The notes: a model not told the origin generated them from the letters alone. DNA of 64,000 bases from Hermatobates lingyangjiaoensis (GCA_026182355.1 JAPFBL010001929.1:434501-498500), one strand, 5' to 3'. Positions 31,034-42,135 are shown, numbered from the stretch's first letter. Program-made: numbers and translations.

Positions 31034-31126
<93 letters not shown>
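31034..31126. repeat. (TA)n microsatellite
   Basis: About 90 bp of TA with a TTTATTA interruption near 31083, the longest TA tract in this part. Confidence 0.95.
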
Positions 31127-31127
<1 letters not shown>

Positions 31128-31204
31128 AACTAAATATTGACCATATTTCATTGATACTTGAAATCCAACTCAGTTATTTCACGTGTATTTAAAATTCTGT
31201 TATA

Positions 31205-31395
31205 TATAACTATATATATATATATATATATAAATTATACTGACGAAAAGAACAGACAGACATGAAACAGAAACTATATTTCACTACTATACTTCAATGG
31301 CCTCCTTATCACGAAGCTAGATGTGAGGTGCTCTGAAGGGAGGCAACGATTTATTCTACGGTATATATATATATATTATATATATATATATTTTT
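31205..31395 (-). repeat. Fold-back-like single arm between (TA)n tracts
   Basis: GACGAAAAGAACAGACAGAC, AACTATATTTCACTACTATA, CAATGGCCTCCTTATCACGA and GTGCTCTGAAGGGAGGCAAC. The layout resembles the FB-B/FB-C arms and the arm at 60358-60470, but the sequence is too diverged to assign. It is bounded by TA tracts at 31207-31232 and 31362-31391. Confidence 0.5.
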
Positions 31396-31725
31396 CTTAT
31401 CTCGATCACAAATATTGAACCCTATTTCTGTTCTTTATCAAAGTTTGGTCTACCTTCAAAATATAACTCTTTTAAGCAGATTTTTCATCTATATTTGTAG
31501 AAATCTTCAGGACTACATCAATATAGAATTAATTATAATAACTTGAAAAAATATTTATGTTACATTACTCGTATTTTATTAATATTCATAATTACTTTGG
31601 TATTTTGCTATTGCAAGTGAATAACTACATAACCGTTATATTCAAATCAGCCTATAGTGCTGCTTCTAGCGACAGTTTTATGAACATTCTATATTCACAT
31701 ATCAAGTCTATATTGACATAGACTT
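31396..31725 (-). repeat. FB-G family, single extended arm
   Basis: TTCTTATCTCGATCACAAAT, AAGTTTGGTCTACCTTCAAA, CTTTTAAGCAGATTTTTCAT, CTATATTTGTAGAAATCTTC, AGGACTACATCAATATAGAA. This is the left-arm orientation of the palindrome at 36926-37316, with the complement of CTGAAGATTTCTACAAATATAGATGAAA as core. It continues to TAGCGACAGTTTTATGAACA, shared with 12604-12835. Confidence 0.75.
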
Positions 31726-34439
31726 GATATGGCAAAAAAAAATTTAAATTTTAAAAAGAATATGAAAATTTCATCAAAGAGAATCTGGAAACTACAGATT
31801 TATTTTACCTGTGTTACAACGTGACGAAGAAAGAAAAAGAAAAGGAAATTAATTAACTAAAATATGAAAATCAAAGGCGAAATAATAAATGAGCAAGTAT
31901 TTATTTATAATTTTATAACATTATTTTTTCTTCTTCTTTGAGTTATTGTTATTTCTTATCGTATTAGTTTGTCATAGGTCATACTTATACTTAATTTATT
32001 TATTGTTTCCTGTTATGTTGCTAACATGGCAACATGACTGTCAGCCACAGACTAGCCTTGTCCTCTGTTCCTGTCTTGACATCTATACAGCTAGTAACGA
32101 CAGTTGTCAAAATATCCAGTAGTTTTTATCTATAATTTAATTTTTCGTATTTATGAACAATTTTAATTAATAACAAGAAAATAGGAAACCAAAGTACATT
32201 TATTATCAAGAAAAACAAATGTAATTTGTGTGACTTTTAATTAATATTTTTAATTAAGCATAAATATTCTCGATTCAATGTTCTTTAAAAGCTGCAAACA
32301 TTGTATTTTAGTATTATAGTTGCTTATATTGAATAACATAAATAAATATAAACTACAAATAAGGCGTAGAGTAGTTAAAGTTTATGATACAAGTTAAGGA
32401 AGAGAGGTGTCATAATGACTATTCGTTGAGCTAATCTTCTGAAAATGTTAATCTAAATGCTGATTAGCAGGAAATTGTGGAAATGAATAATGTCCTTATA
32501 AACCATCCTGGGCTAATGCATAGTGGAAATAGAAATGACATTGCAAGGAAAGTGTAATCCAATCACCATTGAAAAAAACCAAAGTTATAGTAACTACTAT
32601 ATCAATGCAAACAACTTAATTATTGTTTAAGTCGATGACTTTTATTTATTTTTGCTTAATTTGAACAACATTACAATTTGTCTATTTAATTTTAAGGCTG
32701 TTTGTTCTTTGAAGGTTATTTGATTATGATTTCATCATTCCATTTTGAAGAATATCTTATTTCAACTTTGAAAAACACCTACAAACTACTGAAACACGAA
32801 TGAAAGGACAATAAATACTAGTACAGACGTGATTCTAATAGAGGAAAAATAATAGCAAATTATTATCAGAATCAAAACATCACTAAATACGAGCTTTATA
32901 ATTGTAGACAAAAGGAAAAATGAACTGACTACACAAATAAACGAACTCTTTAAACCGTTTGAATATAAAAACAATCAAAAACACAAGATAAATTGGGCCA
33001 AAATGGAAAATAACTAATGTTGATAAGAAAACAAAATAATTGGTAACACTGACTTAACTAAACACATCTAATAGGCTCTTGATAATGGATGTTGTAAGAA
33101 ACTTCTAGAGTAGAACAAATATTTATGGTCAGTAATAGTTTATATTCTATTAATGAAACAAGTAATTGATTAATTAATATGTATTAATTTAACATTAATT
33201 TATATTAAAAACTGATAGCATTAGTTCATCAACAATCAAAGCTAGTTTATATTATAGTTCAGCTATGTATGTTTCTATCGTCAGACAACTTACTTTAAAA
33301 TTATGCTCATTTTTTAAACTTGTAACATGTGGATAACCGCGTCTTTGTTGTTTTAATTTGCAAAAATAATTATAAGTACAAACTATAATTAGTAACTTAT
33401 TGATAACATTGTATAATTTACTGCACTATTAATAATATTTTAAAGTTATATTTAAAGTATAATATTAAAGTATATAATATTTTAAAAATTTTTTAAACAT
33501 ATTTTAATTTAGTATTACTTCTTTGAACCCTTTTAAGTTGACAATGAAACGTATAAAATTGTCTTTCACTTATTTATATTGAAGATAATGTAAAATAAAT
33601 GTAGTTAACAGAAGTCTTGTAAGATCAGATACCGGGAGAGGACTAATTTTGTTAAAGAGGAGTCATTTTTTACCTCAAAAAAAATAATGAAGAATAATAG
33701 TCGTGTGAACAATGCATTATTCTTTTTTTTAAAAAAAATTTTATTAGTTAAATAAAGATCAGCGGAAATATTTTTAAGCTATGTTTGACGTATTGTTTGT
33801 ATTAAGCAAATTTATTAAGCTATTATGTTAATAACGAAGACTTGATTAAGTATTTTATTGGACCTCATGGTGTACGTGAGAATGAGTAGTATTCAATCGC
33901 TACATTTTCACGTTTTTTTTAAGACGGAGTATCCAGTCAATTTAGTTTTCTTTTGTATAAAGCCATTTAATGCTTTTTTGCGATTATATACAATTTAATT
34001 AGTTTGCCACTTTATTAAAAGCGTTCCACTCAGTGTAGAAGAAGGCTATTAATCAGACATCCTGTTTGTCCGGATGACTTAAGAGTCACGTGAAACAGAG
34101 TACTTTGTTCAATCAACCGGATATCCTAGTTAAGCTACTACTAAACATTTAACTAAATAGAACTTTTTCAAGTCCTAGAAGTGCTTTAATTTATGGATTT
34201 TATTGGGTTTAGTCCGATGCATATGATTAGCTGTACGTCGTATTGATAGTTTGAGAACTCTTTTATATACATTAGTGCAACAAAGATGTTGTGAGTGTGA
34301 GGGAAGCAACCACCCTGGGCGGTTCGTGGCAGAAGCGTGGCAATTTTAATAGGCCTTAATATAGCAAACAGATTTTGCTCACAAAAATCTCGAAGTTGTA
34401 ATTACGTTATTAAAACTTGAATGATACTTTATTAAAATT
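31726..34439. other. Long AT-rich stretch, nothing recognised
   Basis: 2.7 kb with no (TA)n arrays, fold-backs or ORFs of note, unusual for this window. 34260-34345 is GC-richer (GGGAAGCAACCACCCTGGGC, GGTTCGTGGCAGAAGCGTGG) but has no splice-bounded ORF. The repeat desert may be an old intron body. Confidence 0.45.
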
Positions 34440-35905
34440 ATAGCCCTTGAGTTTGAGGTTACGATTCTCTTGGCATTTCGGCCTGTGTGTTTCAAATTAC
34501 GATACTCGTAGCAATTTGGCCCTTGAGTTTCAGGTTACGATTCTGTTGGCATTTCGGCCTGTGTGTTTCAAATTACGATACTCGTAGCAATTTGGCCCTT
34601 GAATTTCAGGTTACAATACTCTTGGCATTTCGGCCTGTGTGTTTCAAATTACGATACTCGTAGCAATTTGGCCCTTGAGTTTCAGGTTACGATTCTCTTG
34701 CATTTCGGCCTGTGTGTTTCAAATTACGATACTCGTAGCAATTTGGCCCTTGAGTTTCAGGTTACGATACTCTTGGCATTTCGGCCTGTGTGTTTCAAAT
34801 TACGATATTCGTAGCTATTTGGCCCTTGAGTTTCAGGTTACGATTCTCTTGACATTTCGGCCTGTGTGTTTCAAATTACGATACTCGTAGCAATTTGGCC
34901 CTTGAGTTACAGGTTACGATTCTCTTGACATTTCGGCCTGTGTGTTTCAAATTACGATACTCGTAGCAATTTGGCCCTTGAGTTACAGGTTACGATTCTC
35001 TTGACATTTCGGCCTGTGTGTTTCAAATTACGATACTCGTTACTGATTCAGTAATTTGGCTTCGCTTGTAATAGATTTACATTGGTCTGATTCAGTTACT
35101 CTTGGCATTTCGGCCTGTGTGTTTCAAATTACGATACTCGTAGCAATTTGGCCCTTGAATTTCAGGTTACAATACTCTTGGCATTTCGGCCTGTGTGTTT
35201 CAAATTACGATACTCGTAGCAATTTGGCCCTTGAGTTTGAGGTTACGATTCTCTTGACATTTCGGCCTGTGTGTTTCAAATTACGATACTCGTAGCAATT
35301 TGGCCCTTGAGTTTCAGGTTACGATACTCTTGGCATTTCGGCCTGTGTGTTTCAAATTACGATACTCGTAGCAATTTGGCCCTTGAGTTTCAGGTTACGA
35401 TTCTCTTGACATTTCGGCCTGTGTGTTTCAAATTACGATACTCGTAGCAATTTGGCCCTTGAGTTTCAGGTTACGATTCTCTTGACATTTCGGCCTGTGT
35501 GTTTCAAATTACGATACTCGTAGCTATTTGGCCCTTGAATTTCAGGTTATGATTCTGTTGGCATTTCGGCCTGTGTGTTTCAAATTACGATACTCGTAGC
35601 GATTTGGCCCTTGAATTTCAGGTTACAATACTCTTGGCATTTCGGCCTGTGTGTTTCAAATTATGATACTAGTAGCAATTTGACCCTTGAGTTTCAGGTT
35701 ACGATACTCTTGGCATTTCGGCCTGTGTGTTTCAAATTATGATACTAGTAGAATTTTGGAATATGTGTTTCAGGTTACGTTTCTGTTGGCATTTCAACCT
35801 GTGTGCTTCAAATTACGATACTCCTAGAATTTTACCCCGTGAGTTTGAAGTTACGATGTTCTAGCCATTTTGGTCTGTGTGTTTCAAGTTACTATACTTC
35901 TAGGA
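34440..35905. repeat. Minisatellite, 76-bp unit made of two 38-bp half-units, about 19 copies
   Basis: The unit consists of half A (TTTCAGGTTACGATTCTCTTGGCATTTCGGCCTGTGTG split here as TTTCAGGTTACGATTCTCTT and GGCATTTCGGCCTGTGTG) and half B (TTTCAAATTACGATACTCGT and AGCAATTTGGCCCTTGAG). The halves are clearly homologous, so this is a higher-order dimer. Units are 75-76 bp and homogeneous in the centre. The last ~200 bp (from 35690) is progressively diverged. The array is interrupted at 35041-35097 by about 57 bp containing two CTGATTCAGT words. The 76-bp period shifts frame each unit, so the short ORFs inside are meaningless. Confidence 0.95.
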
Positions 35906-35990
35906 ACTATAGAACTCTTAAACAACTCTTGATAGATGAGTTAAATGAATATAACTGTTTATAATGCCTAAACAAATTAAATATCTATTC

Positions 35991-36319
35991 TTAACCCTTT
36001 AACTGTCTACAGCGAAATTTTTTTGGGCCCACGAAAGACGTCATTTTTTCCATCAAAAATCAATTCAAAATTAAAGCCTTTCAACTACAATTTTGTTGAT
36101 ATTTCTTTTTTTATTGAGTGAGAAGATTGGACATATTGTCCAATCATGGATTATGATTATGCAGGAATGCTGGACAATGCAGGAAGTTAATAGAAAAATA
36201 ACTATGCATTGGGAAAAACTGAAATGTTTTTTGTACGGTGTCGAGTAAATGAAATTTTAGTGTGAAAAGCATGTGAAATCTTTTTCTCATTTATACAAAA
36301 TTGGAAGTTAAAGAGTTAA
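35991..36319. mobile_element. piggyBac-type MITE (~321 bp) with TTAA target duplications
   Basis: TTAA (35991-35994) then CCCTTTAACTGTCTACAGCG. The right end reads GGAAGTTAAAGAG then TTAA (36316-36319), i.e. the complement CTCTTTAACTTCC, matching the left end with few changes. GACGTCATTTTTTCC near the left end is also typical. There is no coding capacity. An internal 19-bp palindrome ATTGGACATATTGTCCAAT (36126-36144) lies near the centre. Terminal bases, TTAA duplication and size fit a non-autonomous piggyBac element. Confidence 0.75.
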
Positions 36320-36389
36320 AATTGGTTGGGAAAAATTCAATAAAAATTTATGAAATTAATTTTTGGAAAGAATAACTCACTTAGTGACT

Positions 36390-36413
36390 CACACACACAC
36401 ACACACACACACA
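36390..36413. repeat. (CA)n microsatellite
   Basis: About 12 CA units following ACTTAGTGACT. Confidence 0.9.
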
Positions 36414-36925
36414 TAAACTGGTTAACTATTTTATTAAATCTTATTTAAAACATATAATTTGTCACTGGGAAAACATTTTTCACCAGTTGAACAAAGAAAT
36501 GAGTATTTTCATAAATGAACTTTTTTTTTTTATCCATATATTTCTTTTGGTTCAAGAAAAAAGCAAACAAACTCGACAAACACATAAACAAGAAAAACTA
36601 ATACAAATACTATTACAGAAGCTTTACCTTCTCTTTATAAAACTTTTAAAAATATGAATGTCGAAATAGGACTCATAAGGTATATGACTTTATTGAAGGT
36701 AAAGAGGATTATACGAGTACGAGCAATAAGTAAGCCACTCTTAAATAAACGGCAGTTCCTTACTAGTTATCGGTTACGTTAACCTTCATGCATATTGTAA
36801 TTAACTTCAAAACTTCTACAATAAATAACATACTTTTTATTAATAAACTTGAAGTACAGGCTTATCGTGTTTTAACACCATTCTATTTATTCCTGAATAT
36901 GTATTTAAATTAAAAATATAATCGA
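36414..36925. other. AT-rich DNA, nothing recognised
   Basis: No gene or repeat recognised. Confidence 0.5.
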
Positions 36926-37320
36926 ATGTTTTCCTTATCTCGACCACATATATTTAACACTATTTTTCTTTTTTATCGAGGTGTTGTCTAGCTTCAATAA
37001 TTCAACACCTTTAAGCCGACGTTTTGTCTATATTTGCAAACATTTTCAGGGCTACATCAATACAGAATTTAATTAAAACAACATGAAACATAATTATATT
37101 ACATGTAATATAATGTAATTATAAATAATAATTAAAAATAATAATAATTATAAATTACAATTATATTATGTAATATAATTATGTTTCATGTTATTGTAAT
37201 TAAATTCTGTATTGATGTAGCCCTGAAGATGTCTACAAATATAGACGAAACGTCGGCTTAAAGGTGTTGAATTATTGAAGCTAGACCAAACCTCGATAAA
37301 AAAAGAAAAATAGAATTAAA
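36926..37320. repeat. FB-G palindrome (~155-bp arms) with hammerhead-like cores
   Basis: Left arm ~36935-37115 and right arm ~37165-37316. The right core is CTGAAGA (37223-37229), T, GTCTA-CAAATA-TAGAC, GAAA (37247-37250), CGTCGGC. The left core is its complement with GTTTTGTCTATATTTGCAAA (one mutated position in the helix). Outer parts pair AATAATTCAACACCTTTAAG with TTAAAGGTGTTGAATTATTG and TTATCGAGGTGTTGTCTAGC with GCTAGACCAAACCTCGATAA. The loop is AT-only and itself symmetric (ATTATATTACATGTAATATA). Confidence 0.9.
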
Positions 37321-38742
37321 AATATATAAATTAGGTATTTATCATCAATATCAATAAATTAATTTAACTTAATTAAGTTGGTTTCTTCCGAAAGAAGTTA
37401 CTTTTGAAATTTCTAAATCATTAAAGTGAATTTTTATGCAAAAATATTGATACTATATTGTAAGGATTACAATATATCATTAAGAGATGAGAAAATACAT
37501 TTTTGAGTCCATAAAATTATTTGATCTGATCATTTCTTCAGTTTGAATTAGTTGCTTCCTTAAACAAATCACTGAAGAGTTTTTTTCTTCTTCATTTCAC
37601 GGCAGGTTTAACAATAGTATAAATGTTGAGTTTATTAAAATTTATGATATCAGTCAAAGTTTTTTCAAAATTACTATCTTGATGATAAATATTTGAATTA
37701 CTTTTCCATTGTAATAAAATGCTTTGTTTATCACTTTTACTAAGAAGTATTTTTATAGAATTCTTCATAATTTTCTCTTCAAGTTCTAACTTTTCTAAAA
37801 ACTATTTTAATTCAAATCTCAAGTACAAAGTCTATTTTAAAATGTTGCATTCCTAATATTAGCATTGTAAATAATAATAGGTCAATTTTTTGTTATTACT
37901 TTCTCTAATAAAAATATATTACTTTTGGTTTTTAATAAATAAGCTTATATTTATATTACTGCACATGAGTATCAGTGCTTGAATGGAATAATGATTGGTT
38001 TTCTTATTATATTTAGAACTGTTTATTTGAGACAAGTTATAATATAACAGTCTCCCTGTTATCTTATAACGATGTATAAGCGTCAAATCAGATACAACTA
38101 GACGGAGTAATGTACAAGTCCCCAAAAATATCCTGATGACAACTTATAAGTAGTTTTAAGTACAGTACTACGGATAGTTTAGTATCGAGTTAAACTTAAT
38201 GGCAATTGTTCAATATTGAAGGACGACTTATGAAATGCAATTATTGACTGTGGATGTTTAAAAACAACGGGATAAAATATATTACAAATTTTATTAGCTT
38301 TTTTAGAGGAATATCTTTAATAAACATTCTTATTCATCGATTTCACTTTAATGTATGGATCAGATGTGTGATCTAACGCGTAGAATACTTGTCATTATTG
38401 CTGTTGTTTACAAGGTTGAGTCTTTGAGATGACTCAAAGATTTTTCTTGTGGGAAATCGAAAATCTTGTGGACACTCTCTGGTTGACAGCACTGTAATAT
38501 AAATCTCATGATGCTGAGCTAATACCATGCTAAATACTAGTTAACATATGGTATCCTAGTGTCTTTTAGAGCTACTGAAGTAGACTTAACCATTAAAACG
38601 GGTGGAAAATAAAATAATGAGTCAGATTTCCTGCCCCTAAGATAACACTAAATGTACTAGCTTAAAACTGTGTGCATTGACAATAATAAATAACAAATTG
38701 TGTGGTAGCAGGCTAAAGTAGTAGGAATGAGTTTGTACTTAC
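37321..38742. other. AT-rich DNA downstream (minus strand) of the candidate first exon
   Basis: No recognised repeat and no fold-backs. If the exon at 38743-38890 is real, this is the 5' part of the intron. Confidence 0.45.
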
Positions 38743-38890
38743 AATGGCTGAAGGATGTTTGTTGTGAGACAAGCATTTGAAGCGGCTTTCTGTCTTCCTT
38801 GAGAGAAGGTCCTCGTCGCACAGCCGGTGCGACTCCGAAAAGTCTGTTCTTGGCGTTTTGGCCTACCCTCAGATACTGCTTCTGCTTCAT
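38743..38890 (-). CDS. Candidate upstream exon, possibly exon 1 of the CD36-like gene
   Basis: A GC-rich island (about 50 percent) in AT-rich DNA. On the minus strand an ATG at 38890 opens 49 codons (MKQKQYLRVGQNAKNRLFGV ... MLVSQQTSFSH) and runs into a strong donor CATT|GTAAGT (GT at 38742-38741), leaving one base T of a split codon. The exon at 2452-2543 begins with the two remaining bases CT, so the junction would give Ser followed by RLAVIVFG. That yields a basic cytoplasmic N-terminus ahead of the membrane helix, as CD36-type proteins need, though 49 residues is longer than the usual handful; Met-39 could be the true start. Phase agreement has a one-in-three chance of being accidental. 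The upstream edge is unclear: minisatellite DNA starts 15 bp away. A 5' UTR exon or a chance GC block are the alternatives. Confidence 0.42.
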
Positions 38891-38904
38891 TACTCCACCC
38901 GCTC

Positions 38905-40720
38905 ACCGTGTCTTCATCCTGGACAACAGAAACACGACATTAACACGACATCATCATGATAATCATGCCTTGTAACAAGAGTAGCCGTGTCTTCATCCTG
39001 GACAACAGAAACACGACATTAACTCAACATCATCATGATAATCATGCCTTGTAACAAGAGTAGCCGTGTCTTCATCCTGGACAACAGAAACACGACATTA
39101 ACTCAACATCATCATGATAATCATGCCTTGTAACAAGAGTAGCCGTGTCTTCATCCTGGACAACAGAAACACGACATTAACTCAACATCATCATGATAAT
39201 CATGCCTTGTAACAAGAGTAGCCGTGTCTTCATTCTGGACAACAGAAACACGACATTAACTCAACATCATCATGATAATCATGCCTTGTAACAAGAGTAC
39301 CCGTGTTACATTCTTCATTCTGAACAACAGTATCACGATATTAACTCAACATCATCATGATAATAATGTCTTGTAACAAGAGTACCCGTGTTACATTCTT
39401 CATTCTGAACAACAGTATCACGATATTAACTCAACATCATCATGATAATAATGTCTTGCAACAAGAGTACCCGTGTTACATTCTTCATTCTGAACAACAG
39501 TATCACGATATTAACTCAACATCATCATGATAATAATGTCTTGTAACAAGAGTACCCGAATTACATTCTTCATTCTGAACAACAGTATCACGATATTAAC
39601 TCAACATCATCATGATAATAATGTCTTGCAACAAGAGTAACCGTGTTACATTCTTCATTCTGAACAACAGTATCACGATATTAACTCAACATCATCATGA
39701 TAATAATGTCTTGAACAAGAGTACCCGTGTTACATTCTTCATTCTGAACAACAGTATCACGATATTAACTCAACATCATCATGATAATAAAGTCTTGCAA
39801 CAAGAGTACCCGTGTTACATTCTTCATTCTGAACAACAGTATCACGACATTAACTCAACATCATCATGATAATAATGCCTTGCAACAAGAGTACCCGTGT
39901 TACATTCTTCATTCTGAACAACAGTATCACGATATTAACTCAACATCATCATGATAATAATGTCTTGCAACAAGAGTACCCGTGTTACATTCTTCATTCT
40001 GAACAACAGTATCACGATATTAACTCAACATCATCATGATAATAATGTCTTGCAACAAGAGTACCCGTGTTACATTCTTCATTCTGAACAACAGTATCAC
40101 GATATTAACTCAACATCATCATGATAATAATGTCTTGCAACAAGAGTACCCGTGTTACATTCTTCATTCTGAAAAACAGTATCACGATATTAACTCAACA
40201 TCATCATGATAATAATGTCTTGTAACAAGAGTACCCGAATTACATTCTTTATTCTGAACAACAGTATCACGATATTAACTCAACATCATCATGATAATAA
40301 TGTCTTGCAACAAGAGTACCCGTGTTACATTCTTCATTCTGAACAGTATCACGATATTAACTCAACATCATCATGATAATAATGTCTTGCAACAAGAGTA
40401 CCCGTGTTACATTCTTCATTCTGAACAACAGTATCACGATATTAACTCAACATCATCATGCCGTGTAACAAGAGTATGTCTTTATCCTGAACAACAGTAT
40501 CACGACATTACTCAAAATCATCATGATAATGATGCCTTGTAACAGGAGTAACCCTTTACTCTTCTTTACGTCTTTATCCTGAAGAACAGTATCACGCCAT
40601 TAACTCAACAACACCATGATAATCAAGGCTTGTACAAGTGTAACTCTGTCTTTATCCTGAACAACATTATCTCGACATTAACTCAACAACATCATGATAA
40701 CCACGCGTTGTAACAATATT
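38905..40720. repeat. Minisatellite with 79-bp then 85-bp units, about 21 copies
   Basis: Five units of 79 bp (CGTGTCTTCATCCTGGACAA, CAGAAACACGACATTAACTC, AACATCATCATGATAATCAT, GCCTTGTAACAAGAGTAGC) are followed from about 39300 by ~14 units of 85 bp (CGTGTTACATTCTTCATTCT, GAACAACAGTATCACGATAT, same middle, GTCTTGCAACAAGAGTACC). From 40450 the units become shorter and diverged. The 79-bp and 85-bp blocks are each internally homogeneous, indicating two separate expansions from a common unit. On the minus strand each 79-bp unit contains TTCTGTTGTCCAG, an acceptor-like word. Confidence 0.95.
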
Positions 40721-41063
40721 AACGTCACATTGATATAAGGCTTTTTTACGTCACATAAAAAACCAGGCTTTTATGACCTCAAACATCATCTGCCAAATCT
40801 TTTATTATCAACAATATGATCCTAACTTATGTAAAACATAGATCTTCTAATATGCGAGTGAGGCAACTTCAGCATAGAGAAATCTGATATGTGAAATGAC
40901 ATGACCAAAATAGAAACAATTTCTACCCTCACTACTTAAAAATAAATGCAAATTACTAATACCAGGAGATGAATAATGTACATTAATCACTTACAGATAC
41001 AGATAGGAGACACTCAACAGTGGTACATCTACTGAAGGAGTTGTTTTGAAGGAGTCTCTGTGA
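40721..41063. other. Unassigned DNA
   Basis: Flank of the minisatellite; nothing recognised. Confidence 0.5.
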
Positions 41064-41150
41064 CAGTGGTGCCCAACCCAGGAGTAATTACCCCCAGAGA
41101 GGGTAAGATTATCATTTCTTCAGGGTAGGAGGGGGTGAAATCATACTTCT
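41064..41150 (+). mobile_element. hAT-type terminal fragment
   Basis: CAGTGGTGCCCAACCCAGGA followed by GTAATTACCCCCAGAGAGGG and GTAGGAGGGGGTGAAATCAT has the layout of hAT ends (CAGTGGTxCxCAACC, then short paired C-run and G-run). The matching other end was not found nearby, so it is a truncated copy. Confidence 0.5.
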
Positions 41151-41397
41151 CATTATTGCTTGCTATTGTATTACAAACTAAGCTCTTAAGAACTTGTTAG
41201 TAGTTATAATTTGACAACTACTTGTTCAAGGGAGTATTGTCACAAGTAGCGCTATGTACAATATGTGAGTCCGATATCAAACTAAATTTCAAGTACTGTA
41301 AACTTTATATAACCATAAAACAATTCAAATTCTACACTAACAGTTCTTTATAAATAAAAAAAGACAAATAAGAAGAGACCAAGAATTACATTCTCAT

Positions 41398-41560
41398 TTT
41401 TTTTTTGTTTTAGCCGTCATCAGGAGAATAAATAGTGGAAAAACGTTTCGCCATCAGTTGTTCTTCGTTTCCCTCCAAGATCCCTCCATTCCGTATATAT
41501 TTGGGTCGATCAGACACATAAAAATAATTTTCCCATACGACAGAAACCCGATTAATATTT
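41398..41560 (-). repeat. Fold-back-like single arm next to (TA)n
   Basis: Contains the complement of CTGATGACGGC (GCCGTCATCAG, 41415-41425), TTTCGCCATCAGTTGTTCTT and ACCCGATTAATATTTACTT, then (TA)n at 41565-41585. The CTGATGA box is exact, but the following hairpin and GAAA are not well formed. Confidence 0.5.
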
Positions 41561-41649
41561 ACTTTATATATATATATATATATATAAAAAATTGTATACA
41601 TACTAATTACGCTTTTTATGTATGATTGATTTTTGAATGATTGAATTAT

Positions 41650-41800
41650 TTCTTATATTTCTTCTGTTTTGTAGGTCTATGAAAAAGGTTTTAAATAAAA
41701 ACTGAAACATTGGCAATGAGAGTTTAATTTGAACCTGAAGAACTGACCAAATTCTTATAAACTTTAATTTTGTTTCTATTTCACGGTCAATACTTTTATC
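41650..41800 (+). repeat. FB-K element
   Basis: GTAGGTCTATGAAAAAGGTT, TTAAATAAAAACTGAAACAT, TGGCAATGAGAGTTTAATTT, GAACCTGAAGAACTGACCAA, ATTCTTATAAACTTTAATTT, then (TA)n. It aligns with 48150-48280 over its whole length. CTGAAGA is present but no hairpin-GAAA follows it; the GAAAC lies upstream instead. Confidence 0.7.
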
Positions 41801-41801
41801 A

Positions 41802-41829
<28 letters not shown>
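41801..41829. repeat. (TA)n microsatellite
   Basis: Pure TA between FB-K and FB-C arms. Confidence 0.9.
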
Positions 41830-41832
<3 letters not shown>

Positions 41833-41950
41833 TAGCAATTTGCTTCTCAACGCTAGTATTTCGCACTTCTTCTCGATGACGACGGGATGTTGATATATCG
41901 AAGTGAGTTCTGTAGTGACTTTCTGTGTTTCTTTCCTATGTGTTAAAGTT
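41830..41950 (+). repeat. FB-C single arm
   Basis: GCAATTTGCTTCTCAACGCT, AGTATTTCGCACTTCTTCTC, GATGACGACGGGATGTTGAT, ATATCGAAGTGAGTTCTGTA. It matches the right arm of 26768-26875, with GAAA changed to GATA in the core. No partner arm. Confidence 0.8.
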
Positions 41951-41961
41951 TATATATATAT

Positions 41962-42135
41962 ATAATTAAATGAAACGGTCCAACAGACTTTTAAATAAAA
42001 ACCAATTAAAAAAGGTGTCTACACAGATAGACACAGGGATAACTCACTTCTATATTTCGACCATCGTCGTCATCAGGAGGGGAAGAGTCCCGCAGGAAGG
42101 CAGAGCGGCAACTCTTTCTTACTTTAGTGTTTGTT
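41962..42135 (-). repeat. FB-B single arm with intact CTGATGA core
   Basis: Terminus GAAACGGTCCAACAGACTTT (41972-41991), TTAAATAAAAACCAATTAAA, CTACACAGATAGACACAGGG, AACTCACTTCTATATTTC. The minus-strand core is CTGATGA (42076-42070), C, GAC-GATG-GTC, GAAA (42058-42055). The inner end is GGGAAGAGTCCCGCAGGAAG, a GGGA...TCCC hairpin. This is the canonical hammerhead box with one extra base before helix II. Confidence 0.8.

Noticed and set aside
34563..35295. Three ORFs with repeated FQITILVAIWPL-type residues
   Set aside because: They are translations of the 76-bp minisatellite, whose period changes frame each unit.
39612..40542. ORFs with repeated HHHDNN-type residues
   Set aside because: They are translations of the 85-bp minisatellite; length and frame depend on unit number and indels.
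38905..40720. Regular spacing of repeats as a CRISPR array
   Set aside because: Units are contiguous tandem copies without unique spacers, and the DNA is clearly eukaryotic.
41603..41866. 87-codon minus-strand ORF
   Set aside because: It is a translation across FB-K, (TA)n and the FB-C arm, with poly Tyr-Ile from the TA tract.
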